A stretch of DNA of 64,000 nt from Henricia sp. BOLD:AAB3569 (GCA_037783545.1 JBBELK010000298.1:2356001-2420000); one strand, 5' to 3'; positions 22,990 to 35,633 are shown, counted from the stretch's first letter. The notes: a model not told the origin generated them from the letters alone. Numbers and translations: made by a program.

Positions 22990-23590
22990 AATACCCTTTT
23001 CTTACCCCGGGGTTCGTTAACCCGAGTTATGTTTCCATTTGTTTCGTTAACCCTGAGTTTTGCAAAACCCGGGGCGAGCTTGCCCCAGGTTAGCGCAGTG
23101 CGGTTTCCCACTAGACGTGAGCATATCTGTATATACAGGGACTGGAGGAACAGAAATTTGCAAACATCTTATTCCGATTTTCGAGTAGTCCCATCGAGTT
23201 GTTACTGAACTTGTCTATCAACCAGGCCTGGATGAGGAGCTTTATTTCTTCTTCTTTCCACACCTTTGTCCTCTTCTTTTCGTTATGAATTGAGATTGAG
23301 AAGCCATGCCTTAATTGGGAGAGCAAAAATGTGCACGTACGTACTTATATATGATGTGGTTTCCCACTACAATGCTAACCTCCGGGTTCGGCCGTTAACC
23401 ACGAGATTACCATCCTTAACCCTGGTCGCTGGCAGGGTTAACGAAACCCGGGATAACGGCCGAATGTTTTATCTTAACCCGGGCCGGAAAATAGTAGTGG
23501 GAATGCTCGTGCCGCCTCGGGGTATCTCGGGGTTAAGTATTGCTGTTACCCACGAAATAACCCGGAGATTTTGTAGTGGGAAAGGGGTAC
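22990..23590. mobile_element. fold-back elements with ACCCGGGTTAAC-type words
   Basis: Two parts: 22990-23113 and 23359-23583, the latter with TTTCCCACTACAATGCTAAC and its inverse at TTTTGTAGTGGGAAAG. Repeated GTTAACCC/CCCGGG words are shared with 42121-42874. Confidence 0.5.
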
Positions 23591-24017
23591 TAGTCCTGAC
23601 CGAGACACCCACATTCTTAATGGTTAGGCTTTCAGTTTTAGTCATGACTCGACTATGTTTGAAATATGCGTTCACACTTGCATTTAGTCGCGATTGAGTT
23701 ATGGCTATGCATGACTCGGTCATGACCAAAGGCTCGTGTAGGAACACCTCCTTTGTATCCGTAGAATTTTAAGTGTTGTTAGCCAACTAACAACACTTAA
23801 CGACATTTTTACATACTCGTATAGATTCTTTGCATGGTTAGCTATGACAGGGGGTAGCCACATTGTCACTGTACGTCATGCACAAGTAGGCACTTTATGG
23901 ATCTATTGTCACATCATTTTAATATGAAAACCTGCCCCGCCATGGCCGCGGCGGGTGCAAAGGATCTATAGTCTACTCTGTGCAAAGGGTACTTCCATTG
24001 CCTAGATGGAGAGACTA

Positions 24018-24114
24018 GGGCCCTTTTCCAAATCTAGACTTGGGCTCGGGCTCCGGCTCCATGTGGGCCACATGGAGCATGAGCCTAAGCCCAAGTCAAG
24101 ATTTGGAAAAAGGC
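24018..24114. mobile_element. hairpin related to the inner arm of 7428-7942
   Basis: GGGCCCTTTTCCAAATCTAG is inverted as a CAAGATTTGGAAAAAGGCC-type arm, meeting at CCATGTGG/CCACATGG near 24066. Confidence 0.65.
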
Positions 24115-24418
24115 CGTTGTAACAGGGCACTTATATTTGGACCAAGACTACAAGCTGCAGAGGCAATTACCTTCCCTGATAAATAGCCTTACTTCAAGCC
24201 AACCCACATGCCTTTGAAGTCCAAGTCCCAGGAAACCCCTACTTCACAAGGATGACACATGATGGGATATGGGCCTGGAAATATCTACTTGACGAGGGAG
24301 TTTGAAGTGATGTAGGCATGGTGCTTTGGGACTCTCTGTTCACATACTGTTGGTGATTATATTGGTGCAGTGCAATCAGGCTTTCATGATGGGAATTCAT
24401 AACTAAAGTTAAAGGAAG

Positions 24419-24665
24419 GGACAACACTTGCAAAGGGTTGCTTAATTTGGTACACTTCATGTTGAGGGCGTGAGTCAGGTCGTGAGAGGGTGTGAGTCGG
24501 GTCACAACAGATTTTTTACATACTTTATGGCGTGTGGGAGTCGGAGAACAAGGCATCAATCTTGACGTCATCCATGCAATCGTTTCATGGTTGACGTCAT
24601 CCCTTTCAAACTTTCAAATATGGTTCAGCACATACCGGTACTTGTAGTTGCATTAGTTGCAGAGT
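24419..24665 (-). mobile_element. TTAA element family A, truncated inverted copy
   Basis: Starts TTAAAGGAAGGGACAACACT. Its interior is the reverse complement of about 523-768, and the far end meets a SINE fragment at 24667, so one TIR is missing. Confidence 0.65.
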
Positions 24666-24666
24666 T

Positions 24667-24838
24667 TAATGATCCCAGAGCATTTTTTCGTGAAAGAGCA
24701 AGGGGATTCCCCAGTGTCTCTGGCCATTTATAATTCTTCATGGGTTTCCTCACGCTTGCGATTGACAGTGCAATGGGCACCTTTGAGGAATCCTTGGTAT
24801 GAATACCAGAAAGAAATATTAATAATAATAATAATATC
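24667..24838 (+). repeat. SINE 3' fragment
   Basis: Body from GATCCCAGAGCATTTTTTCG to an (AAT)n tail; the tRNA head is missing. Confidence 0.75.
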
Positions 24839-25421
24839 ATGAAGAGGTCTTAGAACTCAAGCCGGTGTGTACATTTATACCAAAAGTATGACCTTTGATT
24901 ACAACTTTTTGTGTTATGCTCGAAATCCACGACAGATGTAAATGCAAACACTTTGGATCATTGTGATTAACACCAACACATTCTTATCAGAGGATCAATC
25001 TTGATCCTAAGCTCAGGATCCGTGTAAACATGGTGTAAATCATGGTATGCCATTGAGTTACTTGTGTAGTCAGTTTCATCAGACGTGGTTCTGGCTTCAT
25101 CAGGGTTGATTAATTTCTCAAACTGGCTTTGCTGAATTGAACCGTGCAATTTCAAAAATTATAAAAGTCGAACCCTGCAATTGTCAAGGTCGTTTGTAGT
25201 GTAAAATGCTACTCGAATACAGATTCGGCAATTTGAGCATCCTTGGGGAGGAGTTCGTGCAGTGCATGCCCTGTAGCTGACGAATCCAGTGGCAATTCTT
25301 CAATTAAAGCAAAACAGTACACGCATGTACAATTAGCTGTGACTTTTGCGGTTGGAAGGTGCATTGAAACTGGATCGAGATGCAGTTTAAATTTTCAGAT
25401 TTGCAGTCGCAATAAAAATAC

Positions 25422-25767
25422 CAGGGGCCAATTTCATAAAGCTGTTAAGCAAATAAATTTGCTTAATCAAAAATTCTTTTGCTTTATAAAAATGGGTCAA
25501 TGGTCGAAATTGCATGTCAATTTGTGTTTTTCACAAGAATATCTGCTATTCTTGCTCAAAACACAAGTTGACGTACAATTTCAATTTTTAACCCATTTTT
25601 ATAAAGCAAACACGTAAGACTTTCACGATGGCTTTCAGAAGAATATTCAATTTATCTGGAGAAACCATGTGTCGGGTCAAAAACATAATTAAGAATGTCA
25701 AAATAAAGCAAACAAATTTTTGATTAAGCAAATTTTCTTGCTTAACAGCTTTATGAAATTGGCCCCA
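25422..25767. mobile_element. fold-back MITE with GGGGCCAATTTCATAAAGCT ends
   Basis: The 30-base ends are near-perfect inversions. Inside, a second pair (GCTTTATAAAAATGGGT and its inverse, about 25480-25606) is nested. Related ends at 53398-53881. Confidence 0.75.
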
Positions 25768-26327
25768 GGTCTGTATACATATTTGTCATTGCGAGTGTAA
25801 ACGGAGCATCAGTTGAGGGACCCTTTAATTCTTGGTATACCAAGTCTTGCTTCAAGCAACTACAGTTCAACACAGCATTAGAGCCCCTTTCATCCTCACT
25901 GAGTCGTGGTGCAGTGCCCCGCTGGCGAATTAGGCTCATGCTCTATTCCTCTATTCATAAATTAAGCTAATTTGTTTTTGGCCCAAGACATGAGAAATCA
26001 TCGCGTGTCATTGAGATGCACATACTGGTAATTGGTTTTTGTTTTGGAGTGTGTGATATCTTTCAGTGATGACATATGTGTCTGTGTGAAATTGTACTAA
26101 CAGTACTCTTACATGTGCATGTAATATCAAGGTTTGTCGGTACATAAATTAATAAAAGAAATTATGGCGCCCACCGGATTAATTAACCGCCCGATTTTCA
26201 AGATGGTTTGTCCTTTGTCAAAGCATGATTGCGATATGTGCATGGCCGCACAAAGATTATTCACATTCAGAGATGCTTTATATAGGCCAATTTAAAATGT
26301 GATGGGCTATTAATACTTCAATGTAAG

Positions 26328-26666
26328 TCTGTTTAAAATACTGGGGAGACTTTTTCGCCAGGATCATAACTCTGTGCAAAGCCAGTTATCTTCTCTCAAA
26401 ACAAAAGAAATATCTTAAGACAGATCTAAGGAGATAACTTAAGCAACAAATAGTGCAACAACATACCTTTCTGAAAACCCTGTGTACACATTTTCTATTT
26501 AACGTATGTAACATAGGACACATACTTTGTGACCTTTTTTTTAGTTTAGCTGAAGTTATCTCCTTAGGTCTATCTTAAGATATTTCTTTTGTTTTGAGAG
26601 AAGATGAATGACATTGTACAGAGATATAATCCTGGAGGAAAAGGTCTCTCCAGTATTGAAAACAGA
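26328..26666. mobile_element. fold-back MITE
   Basis: CTGTTTAAAATACTGGGGAG at the left and CTCTCCAGTATTGAAAACAG at the right; inner arms TCTCAAAACAAAAGAAATAT and its inverse. Confidence 0.7.
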
Positions 26667-26790
26667 CACATATGGCTGGTTATATAATGGCACAAAGTAG
26701 GCCTATTTATTTTGTCTAATAATAGAGAGGTGTAGATGCATGCACGTAAAACATGAACGTGAATGCAAAATTATTTCATTATCTGTTTGT

Positions 26791-27150
26791 GGGGTACCGT
26801 GGCCAAGTGGTTTCGGTCATTGACTCGCAATCATATGTGAAAACTTGGTGTTGCGGCTCGAACCTCCCCCCGGCTGCAGTACCTGTGCCCTTGAGCAAGG
26901 CACTCAACCACACTTGCTCCATCCTTCGGAAGGGATGTAAAGCCGTTGGTCCAGTGTGTTAGGTAACGGTAACGCACTTTAATGATCCCAGAGCATTCTT
27001 TCGTGAAAGAGCTAGGGGATTACCCGGTGTCTCTGGCCATTTCGAATTCTTCATGGGTTTCCTCACGCTTGCGAGTGATAGTGCAATGGGCACTTTTGAG
27101 GAATCCTTGGTATGAATACCAGAAAGAAATATTAATAAAAAAAATAAAAT
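26791..27150 (+). repeat. tRNA-derived SINE, near full length
   Basis: GGGGTACCGTGGCCAAGTGG head, GGCTCGAACC B box, CTTGAGCAAGGCACTCAACC and an A-rich tail. Confidence 0.8.
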
Positions 27151-27360
27151 CAGGAAGAGGTCTTAGAACTCGGGCTCGAATCCTGGTCACGGCAACAAAG
27201 TTATCTCGCCACAAAAATCCAAGATGTGGTTATTTGATGCGCATCTGAATAATGACGTTAATGTTCACATTGTACTTGCATCTAAACGTCCCTAATGTGA
27301 ATTAATGAAATTCCAAACGGGTAATCTGGAAGTCTACAAATGTAATGTCTTCAAGAATCG

Positions 27361-27776
27361 ATTGCTTTCGATGACGTCGAACATCCGGGAATGTCTGGTG
27401 GTCAACAGTCACGCGCGTACACGCGCGCGCCAATAGACGCACATGAACATGCGTAAAAAATACTCACCAGCGTATTTTCATTCGAAGATGCCGCACGCAG
27501 GCGTTTTGATACGTTCAAATTATTGAGCATGCACGCGGCTTGTAAAAACGAAAGTGCTTTTACTTGATCGCGATTTTTAGCCTGAAGAAATGCGTTTTTA
27601 TCTTTCTCGATACAACAGCCATGGCGCAACAACATAAAGCAAGTTCAAGCAACGGCGGTAAGTGCAACCATTGCGCTTTTCTTGCTCTTTTTGCCGGTTA
27701 TTATTCGAGCCACGTGGGTCATGAAAAATGCCCACCAAAATGGTGGATGGAAGGGGTGACGTCACCGGAAAGCAAT
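27361..27776 (+). mobile_element. 416-bp TIR element with a small zinc-finger-like ORF, copy 1
   Basis: Ends ATTGCTTTCGATGACGTC and GACGTCACCGGAAAGCAAT. An ORF from ATG 27621 encodes MAQQHKASSSNGG then a CNHC...HVGH arrangement fitting C-x2-C-x12-H-x2-H, and stays open to 27851. Alternatively GGTAAGT within it is a splice donor. Copy 2 is exactly as long. Confidence 0.65.
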
Positions 27777-28667
27777 CAATATCCTGTAATTTCTCAGAAT
27801 TTTGGGAAAGAATGTACCATGTATGATTCCTGTGTGACTGTATTTGAATAGCGATGAAGCTGCAAAGAAAAATCTGAAAAGAAGTGGGTCCTTGGTGCTA
27901 ATAATGTGAAAGTGTATTCAGTGATTTGGATTTTTATAAACAAAATTGTTTGCTTTGCACGTACGTATGCTTTGGCATAAACCTCCTCCCTCTTTGCATA
28001 CATGTACATAGCATAATAACATGTACATTGGCTACAACTCCCCATGTGTACCGTACGTACTTTGTGTGTCATTTGTAACAATTCCTTTCCTCTCATACGT
28101 TTTTGTCCCGTTGTTTGAGCCAATTTTTCAAGTGCATTGTTGACATCAGCACGTTTGACATTTACGCCCAGGTTGATTTGGAACTAAGGGACGTTGTCAG
28201 TCGTGAACTTGGTTGCGAACAGCGTCCCTTGATATTTACCTTCCTCGCTACATGCCGATTGTGGCAGGTCATCCGCACTCGGCAGACGATCAGCGTGCTA
28301 TTGTCCAAAACTCCCATGTGGCATAGTATCGTGTAGCCCATACGCCACTGCCATGGTTACATGTATGTGCTCTCGGTTGCACTTGTTCACACTACAAGTT
28401 TTTTTCCCCTTTGGCCAAGATTGTCAAACAAATGGTAGTTCTGATATCTGCAGTGTATTTGAGGTGTGAAAACAGACAGGTGGCTATATGACTTTAGGAG
28501 CAGAAAATTCATGATATATTGTGGAATGTGGAGTACATGTACTCGTGTGGAGCACGAATCATGAAAATACGGAACGAGCCGTATTTTGTTACTGTACTCT
28601 GGCGCTCGTTCCACACGCACGCAATCCATTCCCTTGATCCATGATGCGCGTGTACGCGTGTGTTTGC

Positions 28668-28735
28668 GGTGCAGCACAGAGCCCAGATTCGATGTGCGTG
28701 CACACGCACATCGAATCTGGGCTCTGTGCTGCACC
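28668..28735. repeat. perfect 33-bp inverted repeat with 2-base spacer
   Basis: The left arm GGTGCAGCACAGAGCCCAGA and on to GATGTGCGTG (28668-28700) is exactly inverted at 28703-28735. No other copy of the full arm was seen in the window. Confidence 0.9.
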
Positions 28736-28744
28736 GAAACGCAA

Positions 28745-28778
28745 AAGCTTCATTTTATATAATAATAAATATTATTGG
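28745..28778. repeat. single arm of the 2976-3260 family
   Basis: AAGCTTCATTTTATATAATA is shared with the right arm of 2976-3260. It lies ten bases after a perfect 33-bp hairpin. Confidence 0.45.
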
Positions 28779-28976
28779 AAATTTATCATGTTTATGCTCT
28801 GTTGACATTTTGAGGCAGTGTGGATAGATTTTCTGCCGGTGCAGGGTCAGCACCATAATAAAGCTAGCTGGCTTTATTTATTTTATTTAAAAATGCTTTA
28901 ATGAACTTCAATTTGCATGAACTTCAATGTTCCACCTAAACATACATGTATGTGGGTGGTGCCATTGGCAGCCGAC

Positions 28977-29208
28977 GGCCAGAGACACTGAGAAATCCCC
29001 TTACTCTTTATGAAGGAGTGCTCTGGGATCTTTTCAGTGCGTTACACAACACACTGGACCAACAGCTTCGCATCCCTTCCGAAGGATGGAGCAAATGTGT
29101 TTAAGTGCTTTGCTCAAGGGCACAGACACCACGGCTGGGTATCGAACCCGCAACCTTAGGTTTTCACCCGAGTGTTGTGAGTCAGTGACCCAAACCACTC
29201 GGGGTACC
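28977..29208 (-). repeat. SINE, reversed copy
   Basis: GGCCAGAGACACTGAGAAAT through GGTATCGAACCCGCAACC to CGGGGTACC; the tail is missing. Confidence 0.75.
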
Positions 29209-30118
29209 TCCAGGATACATATTGTGCATTTTTCAGAGAAACAAATTTTTAATTCTTTTTTAAATGTGGAATGGCATTTTGTCATTGGTTGGGGAGGGGG
29301 GGATGTGGTGTCGTTTCAAGGAAAGTCTCCCAGATTCTGTGCATTGGGGTGTGTGGGCTATGGTAATAGTGGGCTATGGTAATAGCAAATTACAAGTGCT
29401 GTAAATTACACGTACTTGGAAGGTGCAGTTTTTGAATTTAAATTGTCAAGAATAACCCAACCAAGCAAAACTGGAAGCAAGCTAATGGGGACATACACGT
29501 AGGTAACCGGTCATGAAAATACATTTCTGTGGAATCATAGCAAAGCAGAAAATGAAAAGAAGACTCAAATTTGATTGGTGCGCTTAATAAATGTTGTAGT
29601 CAAAGTGGTTTATTTTCCACTCCAGGCATGTACAAACAGATGGACAAAAAGCAAAATTTACCTGCCATATTTGTATAACACAGTGTGTACAACCTTCCCG
29701 TTTAAAATAAATAAATAACTCTTCCTCCCTCAGTAACGTGATATAGTCCCAATTTTATGAAATATCAAAGTTCAACTCATAGAAAAACAAGGTACATACA
29801 CAACATGAAATGCAAATGTTAACGATCTGAAGATCCTGTCATCAACCACCATAAATGAGCCATTGCACAATCCATTTATTTACTCAAAAAAGCTATATAT
29901 ATTGTCTTCAATTGTTATTGTCAACCCTTTTGAAAAAAAAGAACAAAGTGCCGTATTAATACATGCTCTTTTCAAGGAACACGGTAGAGATTTATTATTA
30001 ATAAAGATTGATGTTTTTCCATTATGGCGGTATCACATTAAGCGTTAATTTACCGGCAATAGCATCTTTCACTTGGCTCATTCATTTTAATGTGTCCTGT
30101 CTCAGCTATCCTGCTGTT

Positions 30119-30750
30119 TTAAAGGCACAATGTATCATTTGCAAGATAACCTTTTACCGATTCCTGGAATAGGGACATAATAACAACATATCTAAAGAAG
30201 AATATTTGTAAACTACAGTATAGGTTGCAAAAATGTCATCTACATTGGTGCATAATTGCTTCAGAAAACTTTTAAAAATGCATGCATGGTTTTGTGTTGA
30301 TTACATGTACTTAAAGATACTATGAAGCACAATATGTGGCAGAGGGTACGCCCCCTACCATATTGTTCCCCCATTGTGTCTCAAAGGAATTCCTTTCAGT
30401 TTTTAGGGGGAGTTGGTGCGTTAACAAAAGGGAAGAGTGTGTTGAGTCATATAGGGGCGTTAGAGGGAGTCCCTTTGCCACATACATGTATCGTGCTGGT
30501 TATATGTGACCCGCTCTAAAAAAAAGGTAGTATAAGTCGCGCAGGCTGGGTCGAGTTTTCGCGACCATAAGTAAAAATCTGTGGCAGATTCATGATCATT
30601 AAAATACAAAAACACACGAAAATTCCTGGGAGTGCCCAGATACCGCCTGGAATGTCCGTGCTCCGCCTGTCAACACTTTTAGTCGGGTTTTTCTTGTCAA
30701 CTCATAAAGTAAAATTTTGGGTGACTGCAAATGATATAATGGGGCTTTAA
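30119..30750. mobile_element. TTAA element, family D (632 bp)
   Basis: Left TTAAAGGCACAATGTATCAT; right ATGATATAATGGGGCTTTAA. The interior segment CTTGTCAACTCATAAAG near 30690 resembles one near 17050. Confidence 0.6.
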
Positions 30751-31284
30751 AGGCCCAGTGGATCATTTGCAATGACCCCAAAAAGTAATCGACGAGTTTA
30801 CAGGGGAAAAGTTCTGAAAGTAGAGATTGAATTAATAGCAAATACCCAATAAAAGGTTTCCGCTCAAAATGATATAATTTTACCAGAAAATAATCAGTAA
30901 AGATAAAATTATTTAGATCGTTTGCAAACGATTTACTTATTTTTGGTTCGCATCTACGCGGTCCAAAATGCATGGGCGCTGTGTACTGCGTGTGCGTGTT
31001 CCAACGCGATGCATTTTTATGGATCGCGCGCACACGCAGTATATGATGTGTGCCACAGAGTGCATGACGTAAGCCACATAGTACCCGATCCACTGGGAAC
31101 GAATATTTAAAACACCCCTCCAAGACCAGGAAAACGCATATGGATTTTCATGGTTTTTTTTTAAATGTGGTACATTTGACAAAGCTGAAATTTCTTCGGA
31201 TGAGTTTGTTGATGTCTTTCTTTTGATTTATAATGGTTTTATTCGCAGAATCGCTCAAAAACAGATCATCTACAGGGCCTTTAA
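30747..31284. mobile_element. TTAA element, family C (538 bp)
   Basis: Same ends and interior as 11525-12053. Its left TTAA is also the right TTAA of the element 30119-30750. Confidence 0.75.
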
Positions 31285-32545
31285 AACCATTCCAGGGTTT
31301 AATGCCATAACAGCAAGAATTACATTAAACGTGAACAGGGCAAGGGTCTCTGAGTACAGTCCAGACAATAAGCTACATTCTCAACTGAACCACCGACCAT
31401 GCATGGTAATTTATATATTTTTTAGGCTGCAGTCATTAGTTAGCCGGGCCGTAATTTGATGAATCTGTATTGATGCATTATGTGAGGGGGTCGTGCCTTT
31501 GGTCGAAGGCAGGTGAATTTTTTAATCAGGCTTCGATAATTAGCAAATTTACCCAATAAAGCTTTTGGTGATAAAAATAAAAGGGAATTTAAGTTAAGTA
31601 TTCTTGTAAAAAAACATTTCTGTCGGTTCTGTTTTTAAGGTTTATGGTTTTATAATTTAATAATTTGGAAATAAAATTAAAACTATACTAAATTTAAAAA
31701 AATGATAATTGGAGTAGGGATGGGATGTTTACCCCCCCCCCCCCCAAAAAAAAACGGTTTTGACGAACGTTTAAACGACACCCAATTTTAAAGAATATAC
31801 AATAGTTTTCAGGGGATTATTTGTAATGACTTCATTCAGGGCGGTTGAGTTTTTTTGCCAGGTGGACATTTTTTGTCCGGGCGCTAACGGTACCGGTAGT
31901 GAAGAATGCTGGGTATCTGTGTACAAGAAAACAATAATTGAAGATGAATTTATATAAATTAGTGTGCACGCACACTTTTGTTACAAGGGCACCCTCATTC
32001 TAGCTTCATTGTCTGTGCAGTATAACCACACAACCAGCCTAAATAGGATGGCAGTTTTGCACAATTTCTTGAAAACATGGACACATTCTCATTGTTTTCT
32101 TGGGACGTACATAGATGAGATACTGAGTGACTACATGTACACAGGTTGGTTTTATCATGTACACATCCTCAATCACACATGGAGATAACGCCTTTGTAAC
32201 AGTTTTCCAATCCTGTAATCTATCCTTGAACAAAAACATAAGTTGCCAATGCGCAGAATGCTGAAATGTGAAATCACACAAAGTAATATCAGTGACAGGT
32301 GTCCTTAATGCTCGTAGTTGTCAATTATTCATTTATTGACATCTCTAGTCGTGTTTATTACTCATCCATGCTTCCACTTGACTTGCTTGATCACCTTACA
32401 ACCCCCTAGCAGACAGGAGTTTATGCTTGGGAGCATCTGTAATTAAAATTGGGCAAGCTGTGAAAGATAGCAACTGAGCTACATGTAGTATGTAGTTTTC
32501 ATAGTGCTATATGCATATAATTACTACTGCATTATAATTCATCCT

Positions 32546-32649
32546 GTGCCTGGCAGAAGGGCATAAGCACTCTGCTAAAAAAAATCTGCCTGGCAGAAGG
32601 ACGTAACTGATTATTGGCACCAGAGCGCTTATGCCCTTCTGCCAGGCAC
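32546..32649. repeat. inverted repeat GTGCCTGGCAGAAGGGCATA
   Basis: The left arm 32546-32573 is inverted at 32621-32649; a third partial arm lies at 32586. Confidence 0.7.
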
Positions 32650-33114
32650 ACGACAAATTCTGTTGGGAGGAAGTGTTTCTTGAATTGTTCTCAATTACAT
32701 CATTTTGGGGTGGATTCACAACGAGGCTTATCGCGCACAAATTTGATGCGCGTCCAGTGTTCTCCACGGGTTTTTCATTTGCTAGGGTGGCACACCCCCG
32801 CGAAGCCCCGCCCCCCTCCCCTGGCGAAGCCCCGCCCCCCTCCCCTGCTAGACTGTGGACAATGGCAAGTGCGCCCTCTATAGGTACAGGATAGCACTGA
32901 TCACGCAATCACGCAATCACGCTGGCCGTGCGTGCAGCTCTGCAAAATACGGACGATGTGGTGAAAAAAACACCATAAATGAAGACACAAAACACATGGT
33001 ACGCGCTTTACAAAATAATATTTTAATCTTGTACATGAAATAGACCTTCAAGTAAGAACAAAAATCTTGCAAAAAACGATGTTTTAAAGCTGGGAAAAGG
33101 GGCTTACAATTTTT

Positions 33115-33232
33115 GTTTGCTAGAAGGGAATTTTGGTGTGAACAGATGCGCTGAAAATCACTGAATCACAAAAACACTTGATTCTGTGATTTTCAGTGTT
33201 TCGTTTCACTCCAAATTTCCTCTACAAATTCC
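33115..33232. repeat. imperfect palindrome
   Basis: CTGAAAATCACTGAATCA pairs with TGATTCTGTGATTTTCAG; pairing is looser further out. Confidence 0.5.
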
Positions 33233-33889
33233 CTCTAAACTGCTTTTTCTCAAAGCGGCGCGCATCAGAATTACACGCGAAAAGGCTCTGTATAAATCCA
33301 CCTCAGTGTAAATCCAGCCGATTAAGGTGGCCCTAGATTATGGCGGCATCACATCTATGCATGAGTGTTATAATTTGTACAATGCAATCATGTTTGATGT
33401 AATATTACACAAATATTGACTGTTCATGAGGTTGATGATGCAAATTATTGCCACAGGTGATCTTGAGGCGCTGTAGTGTACAGCAGTCAATATTTGTTTT
33501 ATATACACCCCATACAATGTTTTTAATGCAATGATTGGTATTTCAGGATTAAATTTCAAACTGAAGGTGCTTTTTCCATCTTTCATTCAACACAAAAACC
33601 ATGCATGTTTTGTTTTTTTCGTTTCTGAAATATTACTTCATCTGTGTGGCTGAAATTTCTACAAGACAGTTTATAAACATTATTCTTCAGTTATGTAATG
33701 CTGTTGTTCCTGGAATTCGTTAAAACAATTTCATCTGCAAATTATATAATGGGTGTTGACATTTTAAAACCATATCATTTGTCATATTTTTCTAATTACC
33801 AAATATTCTGAAATTTTGCCTCTTCAATCCGTATATTTTGAAAACCACCAATGTTTTTACAACTAATTTATCTGGTTCCAATAAGCAGT

Positions 33890-34230
33890 GCAGTAATTTC
33901 TGAAAGAAAGCAAATTTAAATTTTCCCCTTCGTCTGCAGTAGTGGTATCATCTTTTGATTTGTGTCAGTTGGGTGTAAATTTATATTCCGTAAAACCTTT
34001 AAAGGAGCATGTCGAGATCACTTTTTTGAGCACCCAATTTTCCCATGGGTGTATCATATTTTTTACGCATTCTGAAATTTCGCGCTCTCAATCCGTTTAT
34101 TTTCAAGGATATCATCAAAAAGCCACCGGTGTTTTGTAAACTGATATAGTATTTTGGGGAGGTATTTTGTTTGATTTTTAGGTTAAAACGAAACCCATTT
34201 TCTGTGGAAAATCTGAACACGTTCCTTTAA
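33890..34230 (-). mobile_element. family E copy, reversed
   Basis: TTAAAGGAGCATGTCGAGAT at 33999 and GAACACGTTCCTTTAA at the end. Sequence beyond the left TTAA (33890-33998) is also shared with 39400-39495, so the family may be longer than its TTAA borders suggest. Confidence 0.55.
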
Positions 34231-34700
34231 GTTCCTTCCTGCAATTGTGCACATGCATCATGCTTTGCATGGGCACAATCGAGATGTTTTATTCAACTCT
34301 GAGAAAATGAACAGTAACACTTGACTAGTCTCATACATTGCAGGCTCGTTAGTGCATTGCTAATGAGCATACTGTCTGCCCACTCTAATTACATCATGCA
34401 ACATCGTGATCCCACGACAAGGCCATCAGTAATGACATAGTCAAAGATCGTTATTAACATTTTAATATCATAGCTTCATGCACACCCTATGAGGATAGGG
34501 TTTATATATTGATTCCTTAGGACTTAAACATGGACATGTGCTGGTTGAAAACTTCATTTAAATTAAAATAACTGTTTGTGTTTAAGTAGCTATGACTTAA
34601 ATTCAGACTAATTAGGGACTTTCCAAAATGTTCACAGTTCTACAAAGCATAGGAGGGGGTGGGGGTGGGGGTGGGGGGTGAGAGGTCGAGGGCAGGTAGC

Positions 34701-35213
34701 AGGGTTGTAGTCAAGTCCACAAGTCTATCACAAGCAGCGTTTCCCCTTAACTTTTTTCCAACTGGCCAACAGGGTCAGTTGGCTTAAGTATTCACTCGCC
34801 CATCAGCATTTCAAGTGTCCCGGTTAACATTTCTGGTTGTTCTTTATGTACACACAGTCGACCTTTAATCTTTGCAATAACCACATTTGAGTGAATAAAT
34901 TAGGAAATTTTGGTAGTCATAGAGTTCTCCCCAGTACAAGTTTTATTTCGACTGGACAGCCGGACCATTTGGGGAGGCTTTCCAGCTGGACCGAGACGAT
35001 TTCAACTGTCATTTGGCCAACGGACCAGTGCTAATTTGAACGCTGCACAAGTCCACCACAAGTCCCTGGGTCTTAATCCAAGTCCCAAGCTATTTAAATT
35101 TTGTTCATCCTTCGCTTCTTGTTACTGGACTTGTGCGGACTTGTCAAGGACTTGGTGATTTTTATCAGTTCTGGACTTGTGATAGACTCATGATTAACCT
35201 GACTACAAACCTC
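34701..35213. mobile_element. fold-back element hosting the 34735-35045 insertion
   Basis: Left AGGGTTGTAGTCAAGTCCAC and TCTATCACAAG are inverted at the right as CTTGTGATAGACTCATG and CCTGACTACAA. ACAAGTCC words are frequent inside. Confidence 0.5.
34735..35045. mobile_element. hAT-like MITE, CAGCGTT ends (311 bp)
   Basis: CAGCGTTTCCCCTTAACTTT to TTTGAACGCTG, flanked by CACAAG on both sides (34729-34734, 35046-35051). Inserted into 34701-35213. Confidence 0.7.
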
Positions 35214-35304
35214 GCTGCACTCTTGTCGTTGCGCTGATACGTTGGTGTACATGTAAGCCTCATTGTTTTGGTCTTGATTGTCCTATATGGCTCAGCTATG
35301 CATA

Positions 35305-35533
35305 CGGCCAAAGACACCGGGGAAACCCCTTACTCTTCATGAAAGAATGCTTTCTGCGTTAAACAACACACTGGACCAATGGCTTTACATCCCTTCCGAA
35401 AGATGGAGCAAGTGTGTTTAAGTGCCTTGGTCAAGGGCACAGGTACCACAGCCGGGTATCGAACCCATAACCCCAAGTTTTCATCCGAGTATTGTGAGTC
35501 GGTGACCTAAACCGCTCGGCCACGGTGCCCCCA
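35305..35533 (-). repeat. SINE, reversed copy
   Basis: GGCCAAAGACACCGGGGAAA through GGGTATCGAACCC to GGCCACGGTGCCCCC. Confidence 0.75.
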
Positions 35534-35633
35534 AATCACTTGAAAGTTATATTGTTAAATTTTACATGCTGTGGATTCAAACCCAGTAAGGAAGGCATTT
35601 TGTAATAAATTGCATACCAGTAGTGGGAACTAG

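Noticed and set aside
30599..31123. 174-codon minus-strand ORF
   Set aside because: It crosses the border between two TTAA elements. The second copy of the element (11525-12053) does not keep the same frame.
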